This document shows, piece after piece, positions 55,807-64,000 of a stretch of DNA of 64,000 nt. The stretch lies in contig CM036191.1 in the NCBI GenBank assembly GCA_020631735.1, positions 38,981,335 to 39,045,334 of the forward strand. The letters run 5' to 3'. The stretch's first letter is position 1, and each line of letters opens with the position of its first letter. The notes below the pieces were generated by a model. That model did not search any database. It saw nothing but the letters and a program-made list of their open reading frames with translations, and was not told the DNA's origin. Source of the stretch: Saccharum officinarum. Taxonomy: Eukaryota; Streptophyta; Magnoliopsida; Poales; Poaceae. A program made the position numbers and the translations under genes.

Positions 55807-58800
55807 ATGGCGGTTGCTTGCAGCTCGGTCTTGTTGCTGGCCATCTCGTTGTCAGCCTCAGCCCTTGTGCAAGGAGTCTCTTCTTCCTCTGCCACTGCCA
55901 GCTCCAGTGAGAGCAGCAACGCCGACCTCGCCGCGCTGCTGGCTTTCAAATCCCAGCTCTCCGATCCTCTCGGTGTCCTTGCCAGCAGCTGGAGAGCCAA
56001 CGTGTCCCTGTGTCACTGGGTCGGCGTCTCATGCGGCCGCCGGCAGCAACGTGTCACGGCTCTGTCGCTGCCGGACGTGGTCCTTCAAGGAGAGCTCAGC
56101 CCACACCTTGGTAACCTTTCTTTCCTCTCCCTGCTCAACCTGACCAACACCGGCCTAGTTGGCTCGATCCCTGCTGAGCTTAGTGCGCTACGTCGCCTGA
56201 GGGTCCTTTCTCTTTTCGGGAATAGCCTCTCAGGTGCCATCCCTAGTAGCATAGGAAACCTCACAAGGCTCGCACTCTTTCGCCTAGGCAACAACAGCCT
56301 CTCGGGGGAGATCCCACCGGGGCTGCTGCAGAACATGCCCAGCCTGCAGAGGGTTTCTCTCGAAAGGAACCAGTTGAGTGGCCACATACCACCATATCTG
56401 TTCAACAACACACCTTCCCTGTGGTTCATCGACATGGGAAACAACAGCCTGTCGGGTCCCATACCTCACGGTGTGGGTTCCTTGCCCATGCTTGAGCACT
56501 TGAACCTGAATTACAACCAGCTTGGCGGCACGGTACCCCCAGCCATCTACAACATGTCGAGGATGCGAGTCATCGCATTCCACAATAACAATCTCAGTGG
56601 TGTGATTCCGAGCAACGGCAACGTCAGTTTCATCCTTCCGATGCTGGAGTGGCTTGACCTCAGCAGGAACAACTTCGCAGGCCGGGTTCCACTAGGGCTT
56701 GTAGCATGCCAACACCTTGGGTACCTCGATTTGTATCACAACCATTTCTCCGACTTGGTGCCAACTTGGTTGGCTCAGCTACCACGCCTCACCTATCTGT
56801 CATTGGGTGGAAACTACCTGGTTGGCTCTATTCCATCTGCTCTTGCCAATCTCTCCCAGCTTACTGCGCTGCAGCTTGCTTTAAGTCAGCTGACTGGCCC
56901 AATTCCAAGCTCTCTTGGGAATTTATCTCACCTGTCTTTCCTGAATTTGCAAGTGAATCTGTTGTCTGGCTCAGTGCCACCAACACTAGGGAACATCCCA
57001 GCTTTGCGAATTCTAGCCCTGTCGGACAATAATTTAGAGGGGAATCTAACCGACTTGCTGTCCTCCCTTTCCAACTGTAGGAAACTCGAGGTCCTTGACA
57101 TATCTGATAACTCCTTCATCGGGGGATTCCCAGAACTTGTGGGAAACCTGTCTACAAAGTTAAATCGCTTTGCGGCAGGCTACAACAAGTTAACAGCCAG
57201 TCTTCCATCGACACTGTCAAACTTAAGTAGCCTTGAAAGGATAGAACTTCCCAGCAACCTACTCACAGGGCCAATCCCAGAGTCTATCATAGGGATGCAA
57301 AATCTAGCATTCTTTGATGTCTCAAGCAATCACTTGTCAGGCCATGTCCCAACAGAAATTGGTACACTCGAAAGCCTACAGCAATTATTTCTCCAAGGAA
57401 ACAAATTCTTAGGCTCTGTACCGGATAGCATTGGCAATCTTAGCTGGCTAGAACACATCGACTTCTCCCAGAACCAGTTGGGTTCAACAATACCGGCAAG
57501 CCTTTTTAGGCTTGAGAAGCTTATCCACCTAGATCTTTCTCATAATTTGTTTACAGGTGAATTACCCGGTGATGTAGGTGGGTTAAAACAAGTGGATACA
57601 GTGGACCTGTCTTCCAATTTTTTGCGTGGAAGCATCCCAGAATCGTTTGGACAACCTAGGATGCTCACTAACCTAAATCTATCACACAACTCGTTCCAAA
57701 GCTCTATCCCAGACTCGTTTCAAGACCTTACTAGCCTACAAGCGTTAGATCTCTCCTCAAATAATCTCTCTGGCACCATTCCCATGTTCTTTGCTAACTT
57801 CACATTCTTGACAACCCTGAATCTCTCCTTTAATAAGCTAGAAGGCAGGATACCAGAGGGAGGTATATTCTCAAATATTACGATCCAATCTTTGACTGGG
57901 AATGCTGGGCTATGTGACGCTCCACGCCTTGGATTTTTGCCATGTCGTCATGAAAAGTCTCACACGAATATTAGGCGCTTCTTGAAATATGTAATCCTTG
58001 CTGCTGCCATAGCATTTGGGTCGACTCTGCTTTGTGTTTGCCTGATGATCAGAAGGAAACTTAAGAGCAAAGGAGAGGCTAATAGCTCTATCATCGTTGA
58101 TCAAGGTGATATGGCTGAGCACAGAATTGTCTCCTACCATGACCTCGTTCATGCCACAGCAAATTTCAGCGACGACAACCTGTTGGGGACTGGAGGCTTT
58201 GGAAAAGTTTTCAAGGGCCAACTGAGCGATGGTTTGGTGGTTGCTGTAAAAGTTCTAAACATGCAGCTGGAAGAGGCCATCAGGAGCTTCGATGCGGAGT
58301 GTCGTGTGCTTCGCATGGCTCGGCACCACAACCTGATAAGGGTAATAACCACCTGCTCCAACCTGGACTTCAGAGCGCTCGTGCTCCAGTACATGCCCAA
58401 TGGTAGCTTAGAGAAGATCCTACACTCTGAAGATAGAAGGAATTTGGGGTTCCTTAAAAGGTTGGAGATCATGCTTGATGTGTCCATGGCAATGGACTAT
58501 CTTCACCATGAGCATTATGAGGTCGTCCTGCACTGTGACTTGAAGCCTAGCAATGTGCTATTTGACAGCGACATGACGGCACGCGTGGCAGACTTTGGAA
58601 TTGCAAAGTTGCTATTGGGTGAGGACAACTCAATGACTACTGCTAGCATGCCTGGAACACTTGGGTACATGGCACCAGGTACTACCACTTGTATTCTATT
58701 TTGCTATATATAACTATATCTTTGATCGTATATACTCATTCAGTTGATTGATCATGCTAACATTTTGTTATCTGAATTTATTGAGCTATCAGAGTATGGA

Positions 58801-59166
58801 TCCTTTGGAAAGGCATCTCGCAAGAGCGATGTGTTCAGCTTTGGAATCATACTTCTTGAAGTATTCACTGGAAAGAGACCCACAGATCCCATGTTCGTTG
58901 GAGATCTGAGCATCAGGCAGTGGGTTCAGCAAGCCTTTCCATCAGAGATTTTCCATGTTCTGGACGAACAGATCCTCCAAGAAGCTTCCTCTTCTGCCCC
59001 GGACCTGAAGCACTTACTGCCACCAATATTTGAGTTGGGTTTGCTCTGCTCAAGTGACTCACCTGACCAAAGGTTATCGATGAGCGATGTTGTGGTGGTA
59101 CTGAAGAAAATAAAAAAGGATTACACCAAGTCTGCATCAGCGACAGAGCTGTATGCTGCCCAGTGA
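55807..59166 (+). CDS. LRR receptor-like serine/threonine kinase, non-RD type (Xa21/FLS2-like, LRR-XII)
   Basis: The gene has two exons: 55807-58678 (CACCAG then GTACTACC) and 58793-59166 (after GCTATCAG), joined in phase 1, giving 1,081 residues. Order: signal peptide ([18 protein letters not shown]), LRR N-cap ([12 protein letters not shown], then LCHWVGVSC), about 22-23 LRRs of LxGxIP type, a membrane helix ([21 protein letters not shown]) followed by a basic stop-transfer RRKLKSK, and a kinase. The kinase shows [31 protein letters not shown] and ADFGIAKLL; exon 2 carries [24 protein letters not shown]. The catalytic loop has HCD instead of HRD, so it is non-RD, which in plants marks mostly innate-immune pattern-recognition receptors. 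The protein would sit in the plasma membrane; the ligand is unknown. No breaks were seen. Confidence 0.93.
58679..58792 (+). other. intron of the plus-strand LRR-RLK
   Basis: The intron is 114 bp with donor GTACTACC and acceptor GCTATCAG. It splits the codon of the APE glutamate, the same place as in the minus-strand receptor kinase. Confidence 0.85.
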
Positions 59167-60040
59167 CGTGTCTGTTCTCTTCGTTCCCTTCTGCAGCTGC
59201 AGCGAAGTCTTGCTACATTTTGCCTACTTTTTCCTTAGTCTGCCAACGTGTTTGTTTGTTCCTGTTGTGAATTTTGTTAATGCTTCTTTCGTATTTGAGA
59301 TAAGTTTGCATACTGTGAAATGGAGAGTTAACTGGTGTGCTGTTGTAACTGAAACCTTGGTCGTAATAAGTTGCGAGATTCTGACTATCTGAATCCCATA
59401 ATGTACTTGTGAGTTGTAAGGAAAACGGTACTGTCCTCAGATTCCCATCGGGGTCTAGTTGAAACTCGAAATACAAATGAGAAGAGGCATTGCAGCAACT
59501 CTGGGGTGCAAATGAACACCTCGGTGGCTGTGGTTTTTTCTGCATTTCAGAGTTCTGACAACGGTTTGACACATCTACTGAGCCTCCCAGGAATTCAATA
59601 CTAATCAGAAAACTTGTATCCCTGCATATTCCAGTGAGTCGTCTCAGAACGGAACTTAAACGATTGCCAGCTGAGATGAGGCAATAGTTTGATCTTGACC
59701 TTAACTTCGAGGTTGATTCGATCTCATATATCATTTAACTCGGGGACTCTGGGTCATGGTCTTCTTACATGAGTTTCTTGTAACTGGCTAAGTGCAGTCT
59801 CGAATGGTGACTAGAAGAGACTGAATTTTGGATACAGCTGAACACAACATGATAGATAATGCTTTCCTAGGTGAGAAGTAGTATTCCGAACTTTAGCAGC
59901 TGATCGTAAACAAAGGGGAATCTCATAAAGGAAACATTCTAATATTTTTTTACAGTAAGCTAAAACTGATTTATGGATGGTAAGTCGTTGTTCTTACTTA
60001 TGACTAAATGGAGGCAAAGTGGTGGTGGTGCAAGGTTTCT
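59167..60040 (+). other. 3' flank of the plus-strand LRR-RLK
   Basis: Likely contains the 3' untranslated region; AATAAG near 59365 could be a weak polyadenylation signal. No other gene is supported. Confidence 0.35.
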
Positions 60041-60059
60041 CTTGTTTGTGTATGTGCAG

Positions 60060-60200
60060 GTAGTGGAAAGACTTGTTGGACGATAGCAAAGGTCAAGCAA
60101 GGTCTGTGCCAATGTAGCGTGGGCGGTGAAGGCCGGACAAGAGGGCTTGGACCAAGGGACTGAGGCCTAAAGAACCGCGAGTGATGCACACCAACATTGG
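60060..60200 (+). repeat. Sirevirus LTR relic
   Basis: GGTCAAGCAAGGTCTGTGCC, GGGCGGTGAAGG and GGCTTGGACCAAGGGAC follow the same order as in the Sirevirus LTRs at 38290-38370 and 47170-47250, with small indels. It is an old, diverged fragment without other element parts. Confidence 0.55.
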
Positions 60201-60809
60201 GTTTTTCAGATAAAGATCAGAAAACATTGGTATCGAGGAAGAAAACACATTCTTCTGTATTCCTTCCATTTCAATTCCGTTTTCAATCCAACATTTTTCA
60301 GTAAAAATTTCGTTTACTTACGACAATCTTTTGTTGTTTCTGGTTCTTCGACAACATGTGCTTCTTCTACTAATTATGATTGTGCTTGTGCAGATGTTGG
60401 GTTTGTGACGCACTGACGCTGGTTGTATAATTGGCACAGGAGCCGGAGTAAAAAAAGGATTTTTATTGTCCTCGTCCTCCTCATTGTGCAACTCTAAGTA
60501 CTATAAAAATTGACATAATACATAATCAATTAAGTTTTTCAATCATTAAATTCCTAGTAGATCCGGAAGAGTTCAACATTAAATTCGAAATTAGGAGTGA
60601 GAATGCCTAAATGGGAAAAAGGAGATTAGTTTCTGAATTAGTATTACCAGCGTCAATGCGTCATAGCGTGCGGCCTCAGGCTCTGGCTCTACCGCTCTAG
60701 GCTGCGCCTCTGCCTGCCCTGATCTGGCGCCACTGCGGCCAGGGACAGGCGGGGGCAGTTAGGGTCCGCCCATCGGACCATAAGCACCGTCCGGTAGCTT
60801 TTCCGCCTA
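60201..60809. other. intergenic sequence, nothing recognised
   Basis: Mixed AT- and GC-rich DNA without a supportable gene. Confidence 0.3.
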
Positions 60810-61084
60810 GGCCCTGTTTAGATACCAAATTTACCTCCCAAATTTTACTATGTAAAAAGAAGATTCCTATCACATCAAAATGTCGGCACATGCATGGAGT
60901 ACAAAATGGAGATGAAATCAAAAACTAATTGCACAGTTTTGTTGTACTTTGCGAGACGAACGTTTTAAGCCTAATTAGATAATTTTTGGACAATTATTAC
61001 CAAATAAAAACAAAATGCTACAGTACTGCACAGTGCTCTACAGTATTTCGGCAAACGCCGAATCGGCGGAACTAAACACGGCCC
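60810..61084. mobile_element. TIR MITE of a common grass family
   Basis: About 275 bp with inverted ends GGCCCTGTTTAG and CTAAACACGGCCC. The interior contains ACATGCATGGAGTA, AACTAATTGCACAGTTT, GAGACGAACGTTTTAAGCC and GCTACAGTA, all of which recur in this abundant family. The superfamily is not settled here because no clear target duplication is visible. Confidence 0.75.
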
Positions 61085-61234
61085 TATTTTTTCTGCTGCT
61101 CCGCGCGCGTAAGTTTTGCTGGGGAGTCGTAGGTAGCGTACGGTGGATTGAATTGTAAATAAACATATACAACGCTGCAAACTGTGGCTATGTGGTCATG
61201 TCCGGTTGGCCCACCTCGTCCAAGTGAGCTCTCA

Positions 61235-62085
61235 TCTTATGCATATGACTTCCAACAAACTAAAAAAAATCATAACGGCTAAACTAAACATCTAAATTAA
61301 ATTCCGATTATACCATCGAGTTTCTTGCGATAAATCCTTTAAAACAAGATCCTACATGGATATATTTAGATAAAAAATTTAATGAACATTTGTCTTATGA
61401 TGAAGATATAATATTTTCTTTTATTGAGCAGAGATGATGTTCTAGGTTTAAATAACAATGTTCCATCTTTATAAGAAGAATGTTCTCAGTTTAAAAGAAC
61501 AGTGTTCTGGTTTTAGGTTCATGAAATTGGTATTATAATATATATAAAATAAATAACTAAATACATAACATAAATAAAAAATAATAGAATCTAGAGCAAA
61601 GCATAAGAAAAAAAAATAAAAACTCATAATAGAGAAAAATTAAAAGAATATCACAAGGGTACTTTTCAAACATCCTAAGATATACTATAAAACATCACAT
61701 GTATACTAAGTGAACATCACTAAATACAGTATAGAACATCGCAAATAACATAGTAGAACAACACATGTATACTACGTGAATATTACAGAATACATCATAG
61801 AACATCAAATGTATATTATGCGAACATCACAAACTACAGCATAGAACATAACAAAACACATGTATACTACGTGAACATCACATAATACATCATAAAACAT
61901 CATTATATACTGCGTGAACATCACATGTATACTACACGAACATCATATCTATATCACGTGAACATAAACAAAAACATCACATGTATAGCACGTGAATATA
62001 TATATATATATATACGTGAACATAAAAAAAATCATAGAACATCACATCTGTACTATATAAACATAGCATCTCATGAATATATAGA
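61235..62085. repeat. GAACATCAC repeat block 1
   Basis: The block starts with a unique-looking arm (CTAAATTAAATTCCGAT..., then ATGATGTTCTAGGTTT) and passes into an irregular array of GAACATCACATGTATACTA-type units (61668-62085), spaced roughly 40-60 bp. The units contain the palindromes ACATGT, GTATAC and sometimes CACGTG. No known element family is recognised. Confidence 0.6.
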
Positions 62086-62579
62086 AATAAAAAACTAAAC
62101 TTAAAAAATAATTAAGTAATGTAAAATATAAAAATAGAAAATAAAAAGGAAAACAATAGAAAACATAAAGACAAAAGAGGAAAGGAAAAAGAAAGAAATA
62201 CAAAAAAGAGTAAAATATAAAAATAAAGTAAAATAAAATAACAAAATAATTAATTATAGCAAAAACAATAATAATATAAAAAAGGAAAGAATAGCAAAGA
62301 AGAGAAAACACACATAAAACATGAAGAACAAATGATAAATATATAGAAAAATAACAAATAAATATGTATATGAAAAAATAAAATAATTAATTAGAGTACA
62401 ATAACACTGAATAGAAAATAAGAAAAGAAAAAGAAAAAAGAAATATAATAAGAAATAAAAAAGGAGAAACTAACGTAACATCCTAGTAGGAGTTATTAAA
62501 AGAAAAATAAGAAGAAGAAAAAACGATGCCAACTACCAGCCTACGATAGAGGGAAGGAGAAAAAAAGAAAAGAAAGGAA
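62086..62579. other. low-complexity A-rich region
   Basis: Very A-rich simple DNA (AAATAAAA, AAGAAAA). ORFs here are low-complexity artefacts. Confidence 0.6.
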
Positions 62580-63060
62580 GTGCACAGAACGAAACAAACA
62601 TCTAGGGAACAGACATCGCTGTCGCTCGGTGGGCCAACGCCTCTGTCGTTGCGCGGGAATCATCACGGGACGCGAGCAAGAATCTTCGGCGGGGCGCTCC
62701 GTTCGGACCGGAAGATTTCCGGGGACAGGCCCAGGCGAGCGCCGCACCGGCCGCCAAGAGCAGGGCGCCGGCGGGCATAGAGCCGCGGACCGCGGTGGCA
62801 GGGTCCCGCCGTGTGCAGGGCGCCAGCCGCCGGAAGTCAGTGGCGCGCCGCAGGCACCGAGCGCCGAGCAGCCCTGAGCGGTGGCCGGCGGAGTAAGGGC
62901 GGCGGCGGTGCGGCGCGGTTGGCCGCGAGGATGCGAGAAGAATCAGGGAGGGACGCCTATGCACCGACCCAGGTGACGTGCAGTCATGAGCCGACCAGTC
63001 TTTTCTCTCCATGGTAAGCTCATTAATAATTAAAAAATCAGTCTTGGGCCGTATCTAGAA
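62580..63060. other. GC-rich island without a recognised gene
   Basis: An abrupt GC-rich block lies between the two AT-rich repeat blocks. ORFs on both strands overlap (62602-63012 minus, 62629-62877 plus) and show no domain. It could be a first exon and CpG-rich promoter of an unseen gene or part of the repeat element; neither can be shown. Confidence 0.3.
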
Positions 63061-63162
63061 AGTCACAATCTTGGGCCGCGTGCGTGTGTGTCCTGATATA
63101 ATTCTCTGGCCGCTACCACCACATGGAAGAGAAATCAAAATTTGCTCTAAAAAAAGAGAGAG

Positions 63163-63850
63163 AAATCAAAATCGCTGACATCATCATGTAAATAATCGCT
63201 TTGAAAGTTAAAAACAGTAATAGCTGATAAACTAATTATCCAAATTAAATTCTGATAGCATGGTCGTGTTCCCTTGAAAACAAGACCACATATGAATATA
63301 TTTAGATAACTTTTTATTAACGAACATTTATATCATGAGGACAGAATATTCTCTTTTACAGAGTAAAGGTGATGTTCTAGTTTTCAGAAACGATATTCCA
63401 TCCTCACAAGATAAATGTTCTAGGCTCATAAGAACGATATTATGGATTTAGAAGACCAAATTATAAGCATGCATGTGAAAAATAGTTTTGCTGACATCAT
63501 CCATGTGCATAGTGTTTGGAAGTTTAAAAAGTCATATTTCCTAAATCGGATTTCAAAATTAAATTTCGATTGCGGTCAACGTGTTTCTTACAATAAATCC
63601 TTTAAACCAAGATCTCACTTGGGTATATTTAGAAAAAATATTTTGTGCACATCACATATATACTATGAACATCATAATCATAAAATATATAATAGAACAT
63701 CTCATGTATGCTATAGGACATCACAGTATATCCTAGAACATCACATATATATTACTGAACATCACAAATACATCATAGAACATCACATTTATACTACACA
63801 TACATCACAAAATATAGTATAGAACATCACATGTATACTAGTGAACATCT
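63163..63850. repeat. GAACATCAC repeat block 2
   Basis: Two further copies of the arm seen in block 1, near 63163-63440 and 63486-63640, both starting GCTGACATCATC and sharing AAATTAAATT(C/T)(C/T)GAT. The second is followed by a GAACATC(A/T)CA(T/C)(A/G)TATAC array (63644-63850). Order and spacing suggest repeated duplication of one unit. Confidence 0.6.
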
Positions 63851-64000
63851 CATATATCATAAAATATAAAAATAATAAAATAAAAGTAAACTTAGTAAAG
63901 TAATTAATAAGAATCAAATAACAAAGAAAAAATGCAAATAAAAATATGAATAACAAATGTTAAATATATAAAAAATAAATGAATAACTTAAATAAGGAAA
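63851..64000. other. A-rich low-complexity sequence at window end
   Basis: A-rich simple sequence similar to 62086-62579; nothing further is recognised. Confidence 0.5.

Noticed and set aside
61668..62085. Regularly recurring GAACATCAC units considered as a CRISPR-like array
   Set aside because: Units vary in sequence and spacing, the DNA is clearly plant nuclear, and there are no cas genes; a eukaryotic tandem or dispersed repeat.
62042..62311. Hydrophobic 89-codon minus-strand ORF
   Set aside because: Phe/Tyr/Ile-rich translation of A-rich simple DNA; not a membrane protein gene.
62602..63012. 136-codon minus-strand ORF
   Set aside because: Only GC-rich composition supports it; no domain, signal or splice structure seen.

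Overview
This is nuclear DNA from a grass, most likely a panicoid-type Poaceae. I infer this from the repeat content, which includes Tekay-type chromovirus and Sirevirus LTR retrotransposons, CACTA elements with TTTAGTCCC subterminal repeats, Stowaway MITEs and a TRIM element. The two intact-looking genes are both leucine-rich-repeat receptor kinases (LRR-RLKs) with plant introns. There are no bacterial features. All calls come from reading the sequence; no database search was possible.

Layout. 1-3.13 kb: minus-strand Ty1/copia element, decayed and cut by the window edge. 4.68-5.27 kb: a TRIM-type mini-LTR element (minus). 5.47-10.99 kb: CACTA (En/Spm) material with a decayed TNP2 transposase and a small GRF zinc-finger/transmembrane gene (both minus). 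10.99-14.31 kb: fragment of a plus-strand LTR. 14.31-31.84 kb: a Tekay chromovirus array with three LTRs and two internal regions (minus). The left internal region is deleted and has a mutated reverse-transcriptase site. The right one carries gag-pol plus a 234-codon sense ORF of unknown function between the primer-binding site and gag. 31.84-32.42 kb: the end of a CACTA element with its terminal repeat. 32.46-32.61 kb: a Stowaway MITE. 33.12-36.78 kb: RD-type LRR-RLK gene, minus, two exons, TATA box at about 36.89 kb. 37.2-38.06 kb: nested MITEs. 38.1-48.8 kb: a decayed Sirevirus (Ty1/copia), plus. 49.4-51.3 kb: a GC-rich retroposon-like unit. 51.4-53.8 kb: decayed LINE, minus. 55.60-55.69 kb: a 97-bp (AT)n tract about 110 bp upstream of the second LRR-RLK (55.81-59.17 kb, plus, two exons), whose kinase is non-RD. 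59.2-61.1 kb: flank with a Sirevirus LTR relic and a TIR MITE. 61.2-64 kb: AT-rich repeats built on a GAACATCAC motif, with a GC-rich island between the blocks.

The two host genes sit in small islands between nested transposons. The RD kinase resembles the MIK2-like class, and the non-RD kinase resembles the Xa21/FLS2-like class typical of immune receptors. They are not obvious tandem paralogues and point in opposite directions.

The observations most worth following are the extra ORF in the chromovirus leader, the three-LTR array with microhomology deletions, the possibly split CACTA element, the GRF gene beside the transposase, and the GAACATCAC repeat family.
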